From Euryarchaeota archaeon UBA558 (lineage in GTDB: Archaea > Thermoplasmatota > Poseidoniia > Poseidoniales > Thalassarchaeaceae): DNA of 64,000 bases. The stretch covers positions 64,540 to 128,539 of the forward strand of contig DAZE01000005.1 in NCBI GenBank assembly GCA_002507175.1. Reading direction: 5' to 3'. Under the pieces are notes generated by a model, which saw nothing but the letters and a program-made list of their open reading frames with translations, was not told the origin of the DNA and did no database searches. Below, one piece after another: positions 9,080 to 17,488 of the stretch (the first letter of the stretch is position 1; the number at the start of each line of letters is the position of its first letter). Position numbers and translations under genes: made by a program.

Positions 9080-11302
9080 ATGGCAGACGGAGAGGGAGAA
9101 CTCACGCTTAGGGTCGCTAAGGCCATACCGAGTGACGTCGGACATGGTAGGGCCAGGGTACCGTTCGATAACGATCTCAATCTCAAGCCAGGTGACGTCA
9201 TTGAGATCAACGGAGAAAAATCAACGGCCGCGATTGTTTGGCGGTGTAGGCCCGAGGACGCTAATCTTGGAGTCATTCGAATTGACGGCATCATACGAAA
9301 AAATGCATCAGTTTCCCTGGGAGACAGAGTAAACATCCGGAAGGTTGAGGTCACCGAATGCGAGAAACTGGTTCTTTCACCGGTAATGGCGAAACAACAG
9401 AAGGTCAGGTTTGGACCGGGTATCGAGGGTTTTGCAAGAAGAGGCTTGAACAAGAGGCCTGTCGTATCAGGAGACAGGATTTTTATTCCGGGAATGACGT
9501 TGTTTGCAGAAGCCCTGCCCTTCCAGATCGTGAGCACCAAGCCAAAGGGGATTGTACAGGTCCTACCGTCGACGGAGATCGTCATCAAAGAAGATCCCGT
9601 TGATGAGGAAGATGAGAGCATCATACAATCAATATCCTACGAGGACATTGGCGGGCTCGGTGACCAACTCCAAAAAGTCCGAGAAATGATTGAACTTCCA
9701 TTAAAACACCCAATCCTCTTCCGCAGGCTTGGGATCGATCCGCCCAGGGGTGTTCTCCTTCACGGACCTCCTGGGACCGGAAAGACACTGATAGCCAAGG
9801 CCGTTGCTGCTGAGACCCAGGCCCACTTCACCTCAATAAACGGGCCAGAGATAATTTCGAAGTATTATGGAGAAAGCGAGAAGCAACTTCGCGAGATTTT
9901 TGACGATGCCACCTCCAACGCTCCGGCCATCATCTTCATCGATGAGCTTGACTCCATCGCACCCAAGAGAGAGGACGTCAGTGGCGAGGTCGAAAGACGA
10001 GTTGTCGCCCAGCTCCTCACCTTACTAGATGGAATGCAGGGCCGGGACAATGTCGTGGTGATCGGCGCAACCAATAGGAGAGACGCCATAGACCCTGCTC
10101 TCAGAAGACCCGGACGATTCGATAGGGAACTTGAGATTGGGGTCCCGGATAAGAACGGACGTTCTGAAATCATCGACATCCACACACGCGGCATGCCGAT
10201 CAGCGATGATTTCGAGATGGAATGGTTGCTGGAGAACTCCTATGGTTTCGTTGGGGCGGACATCTCTGCACTTGTCAGAGAATCGGCTATGAAGGCACTC
10301 CGAAGGTATCTCCCTGAGATCGATCTGGATCAAGATGAGATACCCGCAGAGGTGTTGGAGAAAATGGAAGTTAAGATGGCGGACTTCCGAGAAGCGATCA
10401 AGGAAATCGAGCCAAGTGCACTCAGGGAGATTTACGTCGAAGTCCCAACGGCATCATGGGACGACGTGGGCGGTTTGAGCGAAATCAAGGAGCGCCTGAA
10501 AGAGAGCATTGAGTGGCCTTTGAACCAACCGGAGACTTTCGAACACTTCGGGATCAAACCCCCTCGTGGAATCGTACTCTTCGGGGCTCCCGGCACAGGT
10601 AAGACCTTGATCGCAAAGGCAATCGCGAATGAAGCAAAAGCCAACTTTATCTCGATCAAAGGCCCAGAGATGATCTCGAAATGGGTCGGGGAATCTGAAA
10701 GAGCGGTCAGAGAGGTCTTCAAGAAGGCGAAACAGGCTGCTCCTTCCATCATTTTCCTTGACGAGTTTGAGTCAATAGCGGGGGTTCGTAGGTCGATGAC
10801 AGGCGAGGGATCGGACGTCATGAACAGGGTTGTCAATCAAATCCTATCAAGCATGGACGGGGTGGAGTCGATGGAGGGCGTGATCGTGGTCGCAGCCACA
10901 AACAGGCCTGAAATGATTGATCCGGCACTCCTCAGGAGTGGTAGATTCGAGAGAGTCCTGCACGTCCCTCCCCCAGATAGGCAGTCGAGGTTGGAGATCC
11001 TCAAAATACACTCCTCCGAGATGCCATTAGGCCGGTTCAAGCTCGATGACATCGCTGACGACCTCGAGAACTACACTGGTGCTGACATAGAAGCAATATG
11101 CAGAGAGGCGGCCTTGATTGCCATGAGGGCGGGCAAGAAGACAGTATCAAAGAGCCATTTCGAAGAAGCTGTCAACAGAGTAAGGCCAACGGTCAACAAG
11201 GACATGCTAGAGTACTACTCCAAGATGGAGGAGACACTTGTCAGTGGCCTGGAGTCTGTCAAGAGGAGCACCAACTCTCTTCAAGGCATTGAGTCAGTGT
11301 GA
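9080..11302 (+). CDS. cdc48: Cdc48/VAT (p97-like) AAA+ ATPase
   Basis: Hexameric unfoldase that extracts and unfolds proteins, often feeding the proteasome. 740 residues in the usual order: N domain (about 1-190, double-psi barrel type), D1 with Walker A GPPGTGKT near residue 229 and Walker B IIFIDELDSI, then D2 with GAPGTGKT near residue 501 and IIFLDEFESI. Both second-region-of-homology segments are present (ATNRRDAIDPALRRPGRFD; ATNRPEMIDPALLRSGRF). The N-terminal region matches archaeal VAT length. ATG start; T-rich sequence upstream (GGGTTTAAGG) may be promoter. The stop overlaps the next gene's GTG by three bases. Confidence 0.97.
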   Translation: MADGEGELTLRVAKAIPSDVGHGRARVPFDNDLNLKPGDVIEINGEKSTAAIVWRCRPEDANLGVIRIDGIIRKNASVSLGDRVNIRKVEVTECEKLVLSPVMAKQQKVRFGPGIEGFARRGLNKRPVVSGDRIFIPGMTLFAEALPFQIVSTKPKGIVQVLPSTEIVIKEDPVDEEDESIIQSISYEDIGGLGDQLQKVREMIELPLKHPILFRRLGIDPPRGVLLHGPPGTGKTLIAKAVAAETQAHFTSINGPEIISKYYGESEKQLREIFDDATSNAPAIIFIDELDSIAPKREDVSGEVERRVVAQLLTLLDGMQGRDNVVVIGATNRRDAIDPALRRPGRFDRELEIGVPDKNGRSEIIDIHTRGMPISDDFEMEWLLENSYGFVGADISALVRESAMKALRRYLPEIDLDQDEIPAEVLEKMEVKMADFREAIKEIEPSALREIYVEVPTASWDDVGGLSEIKERLKESIEWPLNQPETFEHFGIKPPRGIVLFGAPGTGKTLIAKAIANEAKANFISIKGPEMISKWVGESERAVREVFKKAKQAAPSIIFLDEFESIAGVRRSMTGEGSDVMNRVVNQILSSMDGVESMEGVIVVAATNRPEMIDPALLRSGRFERVLHVPPPDRQSRLEILKIHSSEMPLGRFKLDDIADDLENYTGADIEAICREAALIAMRAGKKTVSKSHFEEAVNRVRPTVNKDMLEYYSKMEETLVSGLESVKRSTNSLQGIESV

Positions 11303-11547
11303 TCGCTATGCCATCGGGTTTCGGCCGTGAAATTCTGAATCGTCCGATACTCGATGGCGCAGGTGACACTCTTGGGCATGTATCCGACCTCGTAATGGAT
11401 ACGAGGACCGGTGATGTGGTGACCCTGCTAGTTATGATCAGCGAGGAACTCGATCCGGCTCTACTCCCCTGGCCAACTGTGGATGGGCTTCTGGAGGTTC
11501 CCACTAACGAAGTTGCCGAAGTCTCAAATGCCATACGGTTGAGATAG
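11299..11547 (+). CDS. Small PRC-barrel domain protein
   Basis: 82 residues forming one PRC-barrel-like domain (GREILNRPILDGAGDTLGHVSDLVMD). The GTG start at 11299 overlaps the cdc48 stop (GTGA), so translation is probably coupled; an ATG at 11308 is an alternative. PRC-barrels are small beta-barrel adaptor domains. In haloarchaea, PRC-barrel proteins (CdpB1/CdpB2) take part in FtsZ-based division, and others are linked to RNA metabolism. Which role applies here is unknown. Coupling to Cdc48 suggests co-expression in fixed ratio. Confidence 0.85.
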   Translation: MIAMPSGFGREILNRPILDGAGDTLGHVSDLVMDTRTGDVVTLLVMISEELDPALLPWPTVDGLLEVPTNEVAEVSNAIRLR

Positions 11548-11573
11548 CTAGATCTCACAAAGTCGGACAACCG

Positions 11574-11581
11574 TCTTATAG
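11574..11581 (+). promoter_or_regulatory. TATA-like element upstream of the DUF4350-like operon
   Basis: TCTTATAG lies about 24 bases upstream of the ATG at 11601, the spacing expected for an archaeal TATA box with a start near or at the ATG. It sits in the 53-base gap after the PRC-barrel gene, so the three downstream genes may form their own transcript. Confidence 0.35.
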
Positions 11582-11600
11582 CGTTGGATTCGGTTGGCAC

Positions 11601-13271
11601 ATGCTGCTGGGCGGTGGACTGATGATGAATGGGCCGAGGCGATCTTCCAAGATCTTCAATCGGACGAATAGACAAAGACTCCTACAGTTCTCTTTTTGGT
11701 CTGTTTTGACACTCTTAATCGCGTTCATCGCATCGACCTACATCGTTGATGGGAAGACACAACAATCCGCATATGGGGACGACTGGGATGATCTTGGCGA
11801 TTTCAGATCTGAAATTAACTCAATGGGGGTCGAGACAACAGCCATGGTTTCAAGCCCACTCCTCCTCTCTGAAATCGATAACCCCGAGGAAACTGTGTTT
11901 GTTGTGTCCGGGGTGGAACGTGACACGATATCCCTACCTCGATTTACAGATGACGAATCCATTGTTGAACTGTCTGACTCCGACGGCTACACTGGCTCAG
12001 AGATCGAGGCAATCGTGGAGTACGTGCAAGCAGGTGGAACACTCCTCTTGATGGATGACTTCGGGTACTCGTCTGCACTGGCCCAAGAATACAATATTGT
12101 CTTCTCGAATCATCAATTGTATGACGGAGAGGCATGGGCCAGGGAGCTAGATTACAACTACGTCTGGACGAATGTCACCAATGCTCACAATCTTACTCAG
12201 ACCTCTGGATCGACCTCAGTTTACCACCCGTGTTTAGCAGACAGGGATTCGGACCTAATTCTGGACTTGATCGACCCTGACCCAGATTCGCAGAATGTGG
12301 GATTCATCCCAACCGATGACTCATTCGGGATGTGCGGGCACCGTTGGGACTCCGAACAAAAGACCTATGATTTCTCTGAGAGTTATAACCTCCTGACTAG
12401 CAAACCATCTGCATTCGACAAAGAGTCCTCGTTCTCCCCAGCGGAGAATCGCTATCCGATAATCGTCTCTACGCTGGACTCCTACTTAGACTCAAATGAT
12501 GATGGGGATTTGACCCCGGCATTTGAGGCAGCCGGGATACAAGGGGACGAACAGGGACCATTCGCAGTTTATGCCAGGATCTGCTCTTCCAGACTGTGCG
12601 CTGAGCCTTCCTCAGGACAGGTCCACATCGCCTCAGACGGCTCACTCCTCATCAATGCAATATACTCATCATCGAACATCGATGGATCTAATGTCCCTGA
12701 CAATGATAACAGGTTATGGGCATTGGACATAATCGCTGATGCCCTATTGATTGGGAATAGTTCCTTGAAGCCGAGTGAGAATGCCGTGGTAATTTTCGAT
12801 GAGAGTCGACATCAACAAACGAACCCACTTTCCGACACATACAATTTAGCATACTACTTCCTTGTGTATTTCACAAATGATTGGATGGCGATGCTCATAC
12901 TGTTCCTTGCGCTCTTCATGATGTTGGAAGTGGTACTTATTCGCAAAGAGGACCCAGAGGACTGGCGGCATGTCTTTAGGATAATTTACTATGGTTTTGG
13001 TGATGCAAAGAGGTATGAGTTTTATCAGCACCCAGACAAAATAAGACAGGTATTTTTGTCAAAGATAAGGAGCACAAACACGATGACGAGGGAGGAGTTC
13101 GACTCGTTGTCATCGGAGGAGCTTCAAATTCTAGTAGACGATCAAGTGCTACTTCGATTTATTTATGATAATCGCAAGTACAAAACCCAAGAACTGGTTG
13201 CTATCGTAAAGAGAATGCGAGAATGGGGCCCAGACGACAATGAGCCAGACGAAGATCTGATGGACATGTGA
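11601..13271 (+). CDS. DUF4350-like membrane protein with large exterior domain
   Basis: 556 residues. One membrane segment near 29-50 (SFWSVLTLLIAFIASTYIV) and a second near 433-452 (WMAMLILFLALFMMLEVVLI) bracket a large soluble domain. That domain includes IVEYVQAGGTLLLMDDFG, typical of the DUF4350/GATase-like fold, and an Asp-rich calcium-type stretch (DRDSDLILDLIDPDPDS). A cytoplasmic tail follows. It heads a three-gene operon with a DUF58 protein and another membrane protein; the DUF58 GTG overlaps this gene's stop by 4 bases. Such sets usually accompany a MoxR ATPase, which is not seen here. ATG start at 11601; a later ATG pair at 11622/11625 is possible. Confidence 0.75.
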   Translation: MLLGGGLMMNGPRRSSKIFNRTNRQRLLQFSFWSVLTLLIAFIASTYIVDGKTQQSAYGDDWDDLGDFRSEINSMGVETTAMVSSPLLLSEIDNPEETVFVVSGVERDTISLPRFTDDESIVELSDSDGYTGSEIEAIVEYVQAGGTLLLMDDFGYSSALAQEYNIVFSNHQLYDGEAWARELDYNYVWTNVTNAHNLTQTSGSTSVYHPCLADRDSDLILDLIDPDPDSQNVGFIPTDDSFGMCGHRWDSEQKTYDFSESYNLLTSKPSAFDKESSFSPAENRYPIIVSTLDSYLDSNDDGDLTPAFEAAGIQGDEQGPFAVYARICSSRLCAEPSSGQVHIASDGSLLINAIYSSSNIDGSNVPDNDNRLWALDIIADALLIGNSSLKPSENAVVIFDESRHQQTNPLSDTYNLAYYFLVYFTNDWMAMLILFLALFMMLEVVLIRKEDPEDWRHVFRIIYYGFGDAKRYEFYQHPDKIRQVFLSKIRSTNTMTREEFDSLSSEELQILVDDQVLLRFIYDNRKYKTQELVAIVKRMREWGPDDNEPDEDLMDM

Positions 13272-14530
13272 TAGCGATGTGGACAAGAAAGGCAACGATG
13301 ATGCTCGTCGGGGGGGTATCACTCATTCTAGTGGGGATGATGGTGAGCCATTTCCATCTGATGATTCTGGGCATGCTCATGGTATCTTTGCTGGTAATGG
13401 CCAGTTGGATAAGCGGATATCCAAAACTGGTCGTTGAGAGGGAATTGTCTGAAGAAAACGTGTACAAAGGAGACGACATAACTGTGACACTCACGATCAG
13501 CAACCAATCAAGACGAAGAACACAAACCTTGGATATCTATGACAATGTGCCTCATGAAATGAAGATCAGAAGGGGAATAAACATGATCAGAGCTAACCTT
13601 GGACCAGGACAATCAACCGTGTTGAGATATACTGTTAGGTGTCCATTGCGAGGCCACTTTTCCATAGGCCCCACTTCCTTGAGATACAGGGACGTATTTG
13701 GGCTGTTTACCGATGAGGGCGTAGCAGACAAGAGGAGCGACGTGATCGTATTCCCCCAGGTCAGGGACATCGAGGATGCGTTACTTCGATCAAATGTCCC
13801 CAAGATGTATACTGGAGCCACTACCTTGAGGACACCAGGTCAGGGAACCGAATTTTACTCACTTAGGGAGTATATGCCAGGTGACTCATTTAGGTCGATT
13901 AATTGGAAGGCCTTCGCGAGAACAGGGGACCTTATGGTTAACGAGAAAGTCCGCGACGCAGTCACTGACGTCCACATTCTCTTCGACACAAGGGACATTT
14001 CTAGGATCGGTACAGTGCTCAAGAATCCACTGGAGATGGGGGCCGTGGCTACTGCATCCGTATCCAACCATTTCATCAGAAGGCGAGATGCAGTCTCACT
14101 GACAACTTATGGTCGGAGGATGGACCATCTTCCTGCAGAGGCAGGGGATAAGCAACAATACAAGATCCTGAGCCTACTTGCTGGGGTATCTGCAGGAGGA
14201 ACAATGCCCCTCCAGGCAGTGACCAATGCGCTAATACCTAGGATGAATCGAGGCTCACCAGTTTTCGTTGTTAGTAGCCTTGAGGGAGACGGGACCACAT
14301 TGCCTGCGATAAGGGCCTTGTCCAGTCACGGACATACTGTTTATGTCCTCTCTCCCAATTCAATTGATTTGGAGCGACTTGTGAGTAGAATTCCAAGGAT
14401 GGCGTATGAGGTGTTAAAGATGGAGCGGCAAAATAGGCTGATGTCGTTGAACGGCTACGGCGCTAACGTGATTGATTGGGTTCCGGACATTGACCTCGCA
14501 CAAGCTCTATTGCAAGTCAAAAAGGGATAG
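13268..14530 (+). CDS. DUF58 family protein
   Basis: 420 residues with two N-terminal hydrophobic segments (about 10-50), then an Ig-like region, then the DUF58 signature FYSLREYMPGDSFRSINWKA near residue 197. The C-terminal half resembles a von Willebrand A-type fold (VHILFDTRD). DUF58 proteins usually work with MoxR AAA+ ATPases in envelope or enzyme maturation; direct function here is unproven. The GTG start overlaps the previous stop (GTGATA), with an ATG three codons later. The downstream gene begins immediately after the stop, supporting an operon. Confidence 0.9.
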   Translation: MIAMWTRKATMMLVGGVSLILVGMMVSHFHLMILGMLMVSLLVMASWISGYPKLVVERELSEENVYKGDDITVTLTISNQSRRRTQTLDIYDNVPHEMKIRRGINMIRANLGPGQSTVLRYTVRCPLRGHFSIGPTSLRYRDVFGLFTDEGVADKRSDVIVFPQVRDIEDALLRSNVPKMYTGATTLRTPGQGTEFYSLREYMPGDSFRSINWKAFARTGDLMVNEKVRDAVTDVHILFDTRDISRIGTVLKNPLEMGAVATASVSNHFIRRRDAVSLTTYGRRMDHLPAEAGDKQQYKILSLLAGVSAGGTMPLQAVTNALIPRMNRGSPVFVVSSLEGDGTTLPAIRALSSHGHTVYVLSPNSIDLERLVSRIPRMAYEVLKMERQNRLMSLNGYGANVIDWVPDIDLAQALLQVKKG

Positions 14531-15772
14531 GTGAGTGAATTGAGTTCCGAGGGAGTTGAAACTGGTAAATCTCTGAGATTACGATCCGTCAGGACCCGCT
14601 GGCAGATCTTGGCCTTACAACTCGTGGCGACTGCGTCACTGGCCGCTCTTGTGTTGACCATGACTTCGAAATATGGGGAATGCGATCAGGACTTCATTCA
14701 AGAAGCAGATGGCGAGAATTATTGGTGCCCAGCATTTGAGCATACTCGCGGGATTGTCTATGTAGAGGACTCTTTCCAACGGGAATCAATCTTGCCGGAC
14801 ATCATTACGGGCGCCGACCAAGTAGGCAACTCATCATTTTTGTACCCCACAATTTTTTGTCTGTTCCTAACCGGCGCCCGTGCTTACACGTCCACTCGGG
14901 GGGCAAAATTCCGTCGAAGATTAAGAGTTGGAATTTATACCATGGCTCTACTTTTCGGTTTGGGCCCCTTCCTCTTCGAATGGATATCTGGAATGGTCAC
15001 TTACAGGCAAGCATACATCCCATTCGGCCAGAATCTGGACATATTCAACCATGCTGACAGGCTCTCGGTTCCAATGCAGTTGATTTCAGAGATCATTGTA
15101 ATGGGAGTGGTCTTCGTTCCAGTTTTATTTGGTCTGATTGGAATATGGAACCTCTCAATGAGGTCAATAGTGGCGACCATGAGTTACGTTGTCATGTTCA
15201 TCATGTTCCACGCCCTATTGACATTCGAGGCTGTACTTGATTCAGTTCAGGGTATAGGGCTGAAGCCACTCCCTGCGCAGATCGGAGAATCTAGCATGTT
15301 CGGTGGATTGGTTTCACCACTCGCGTTTGAGCTGATTACGATCTCAGTGGTCCTTTTTTTGTTCTACGAATCCTCTCACATGTGCATACGCCTGTTTGAG
15401 TACGTAGCTATGTTGCCAGAGAGCGCCCGGACTGACAGCGAACACATCAGGATGTTTCAAACCGTACTGAACACTCATCTCTTCCAACTCTTTGGTGTTA
15501 TCTCCTTAGCGACTCTCCTGACTGCAATAGCATTGGATTTCGATGATATTCTGATAACCGTAATTTCTGAGTTTCAACCAAATCAGTGGAGTCAGCAGGT
15601 CAAAGACTCGCTGGAGTTGCAAATGACCTATGGTAAGGTAATTTCAGCAGGTCTATTCCTCCTCTTCGTGAGCATGGCCCGATATCTTGTTCCATGGCAA
15701 TTGGTCCTGGGTTGGTTTGAGTCACTATTCAGAGGAGGCTCGAAAAAGCCCGCTTCTGATTCTGAAAGGTGA
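14531..15772 (+). CDS. Polytopic membrane protein, third gene of DUF4350/DUF58 operon
   Basis: 413 residues. About eight hydrophobic segments; a first helix near 22-40 is followed by an exterior loop with two Cys (Cys50 and Cys65) that could form a disulfide. The last helices end with a basic, Ser-rich tail. GTG start directly after the DUF58 stop with no gap. No named domain was recognised. Its conserved-looking position after DUF58 suggests a membrane partner in the same complex. It ends two bases from the stop of the convergent gene at 15775. Confidence 0.75.
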   Translation: MSELSSEGVETGKSLRLRSVRTRWQILALQLVATASLAALVLTMTSKYGECDQDFIQEADGENYWCPAFEHTRGIVYVEDSFQRESILPDIITGADQVGNSSFLYPTIFCLFLTGARAYTSTRGAKFRRRLRVGIYTMALLFGLGPFLFEWISGMVTYRQAYIPFGQNLDIFNHADRLSVPMQLISEIIVMGVVFVPVLFGLIGIWNLSMRSIVATMSYVVMFIMFHALLTFEAVLDSVQGIGLKPLPAQIGESSMFGGLVSPLAFELITISVVLFLFYESSHMCIRLFEYVAMLPESARTDSEHIRMFQTVLNTHLFQLFGVISLATLLTAIALDFDDILITVISEFQPNQWSQQVKDSLELQMTYGKVISAGLFLLFVSMARYLVPWQLVLGWFESLFRGGSKKPASDSER

Positions 15773-15774
15773 AA

Positions 15775-16080
15775 TTACCTTATTTTGAGTATACGCTCGA
15801 CGACCCGGACGGTGATCTCCGAAGCAAACAAGGAAATCAAAATGAATGCTGGATAGACAAATAGTGACGAATTACCGAAGTCTGGTAGAATCACTCCTCT
15901 AACGTGAGAGGCCAATGAGATCGCCCCAATGATGCAGGCGGAAAGTACAGCCCTTTCCAACCAAGGAGTGGACCTTCTTCCACTAGGGAGACTGGAATTT
16001 GGAAGGGGCGGTGTTGAGTTCATAACAATGCGAGATGTGTCTGATGGAAGAACCCTCCTCCTTCCATTGCGTTCAAACAT
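15775..16080 (-). CDS. Small membrane protein, unknown
   Basis: 101 residues with an Arg-rich N-terminus (MFERNGRRR) and two hydrophobic segments (about 42-62 and 70-90), ending in a basic tail (RVVERILKIR). No family recognised. The gene fills the space between the convergent stop at 15772 and the divergent start at 16101. The ATG at 16023 is an alternative start that would drop the basic N-terminus. Support is packing and membrane-like composition only. Confidence 0.55.
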   Translation of the reverse strand: MFERNGRRRVLPSDTSRIVMNSTPPLPNSSLPSGRRSTPWLERAVLSACIIGAISLASHVRGVILPDFGNSSLFVYPAFILISLFASEITVRVVERILKIR

Positions 16081-16100
16081 AATTACCTTCGCGGACGCTC

Positions 16101-17096
16101 ATGTGCGGGCTGCAAATAGAACCCTGTAGCCGTTGTGAAAACCCCAGCGTAGTGCATCAGCCTTACAGTGGTCAGAGGCTATGTGCTAGGCACCTCAGGG
16201 CCTCCATAAGAAAGAGGGTCTCCAAGGATCTTAGGAACCAGCTATCACTTCCCAAGGATGCCAGAGGGGCCGATGGGAGCCCTTTTCGCATTCTTGCTGC
16301 AGTGAGCGGGGGGAAGGATTCAGCGATAATGCTGCATATGTTGTGTGACATACTGGGAAAACGGCGAGACATCGAGATTGTCGCCGGAGTTGTAGATGAA
16401 GGGATAGACGGATACAGATCCCCTTCGATAGACTGTGTCGAGAAATTGTGTTCTATGATGAATGTGGAGTTAGTAAGAATAGGATATGAGGATATTGGGT
16501 ACCAACGGATGGATGAGGTTGTAAAGATCATGCCAGCCATCGCGGAGAAAAACCCCGATGCAAAGGGTATGATGCCATGCTCATTCTGCGGGGTTTTCAG
16601 AAGGCAAAGCCTGAACACTCTCGCTGAAAAGACAAATGCGAGGGCAATGGCCTTGGGACATAATTTAGATGATATGGCACAGTCAATTTTGATGAATATG
16701 CAAAAGGGAGAGGTTGAGAGGTCGGTGAGGCTTGCTCCTCATACCGAAACTCCAATTGATGGGCTACCGCCTAGAATAGTGCCCCTCAGATGGATTCCTG
16801 AGCAGGAAATCCACGCACTCGCGATGGTCATGGAGCTACCGTTTTTCCACGGAGAGTGCCCTCATGCTGCTGGAGCCCAACGACAAACAAGCAGAAACAT
16901 AATCGCAGCGCTTGAGACAAACACACCGGGTGCTAGACATGGACTGTTACACAGTTTAGAGAATATTCGAGAGGTCTATTCACTGAATGGAGGAGGAAAC
17001 TTGGATGTGAAATCCTGCTCGGTCTGTGGTGGGGTCACAAGCAGGGAGGTTTGTCAGTCCTGTACGATGAAATCATGGTTGAATGAACAGATTTGA
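16101..17096 (+). CDS. ncsA: tRNA 2-thiouridine synthetase, NcsA/TtuA/Ncs6 family
   Basis: ATP-pyrophosphatase that thiolates tRNA wobble or T-loop uridine, taking sulfur from a ubiquitin-like carrier. 331 residues. An N-terminal zinc-binding segment has Cys in MCGLQIEPCSRC; the PP-loop SGGKDS is at residues 69-74; the catalytic/cluster CSFC is near 160; GHNLDDMAQ follows; and a C-terminal zinc ribbon has CSVC (306-309) and CQSC (318-321). This domain order is that of the TtuA/Ncs6 family. ATG start at 16101. The precise tRNA position modified cannot be read from sequence. Confidence 0.93.
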   Translation: MCGLQIEPCSRCENPSVVHQPYSGQRLCARHLRASIRKRVSKDLRNQLSLPKDARGADGSPFRILAAVSGGKDSAIMLHMLCDILGKRRDIEIVAGVVDEGIDGYRSPSIDCVEKLCSMMNVELVRIGYEDIGYQRMDEVVKIMPAIAEKNPDAKGMMPCSFCGVFRRQSLNTLAEKTNARAMALGHNLDDMAQSILMNMQKGEVERSVRLAPHTETPIDGLPPRIVPLRWIPEQEIHALAMVMELPFFHGECPHAAGAQRQTSRNIIAALETNTPGARHGLLHSLENIREVYSLNGGGNLDVKSCSVCGGVTSREVCQSCTMKSWLNEQI

Positions 17097-17116
17097 TTCT
17101 ATCTTTCGCCTTTTCA

Positions 17117-17124
17117 TTTAAATA
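17117..17124 (+). promoter_or_regulatory. TATA box upstream of the SAP-domain gene
   Basis: TTTAAATA is one of the best TATA matches in the window. Its centre is about 27 bases before the ATG at 17148, implying a leaderless transcript. An AGGTGG at 17138-17143 also precedes the ATG, but would not be transcribed if initiation is at the ATG. Confidence 0.55.
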
Positions 17125-17147
17125 CCGCCCCTTCAAAAGGTGGAAAT

Positions 17148-17474
17148 ATGCAACGAGAAGATTTGGAAAGTATGACTGTGGCTAATCTGAAGGTTTTACT
17201 CTCGGAACTATCCCTACCCGTCTCAGGTAAGAAAGCCGAACTCATAGATAGAATTCTCCAGAACCAAAGTCCTGATACTATTGAGGTGGAACCTTCGTCT
17301 GAGAAGGAAATCGACGACGGGAACCAAGATCCTACTCGCGAGGATATCGAAACAGTAGTCTCAAAAATGGTGGAAGGTCGAATCGTTAATGAAGAATCAG
17401 AGATAACTCTCCAAACAATAGTCTTGATTGGCGTCGTAATCCTTGCCTTGGGGTTGGTTGTCTTTTCTCTCTGA
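17148..17474 (+). CDS. Membrane-anchored SAP-domain protein
   Basis: 108 residues. An N-terminal SAP motif (about 8-42: LESMTVANLKVLLSELSLPVSG then KKAELIDRIL) is a helix-extended-helix fold that binds AT-rich DNA in other proteins. An acidic linker follows, and a C-terminal hydrophobic helix (about 87-107, IVLIGVVILALGLVVFSL) is a tail anchor. It is preceded by a good TATA box. It may tether DNA, or may use the SAP fold for protein contacts at the membrane. It is convergent with the aldo/keto reductase 14 bases away. Confidence 0.8.
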   Translation: MQREDLESMTVANLKVLLSELSLPVSGKKAELIDRILQNQSPDTIEVEPSSEKEIDDGNQDPTREDIETVVSKMVEGRIVNEESEITLQTIVLIGVVILALGLVVFSL

Positions 17475-17488
17475 GATCCTCTAGTCGC

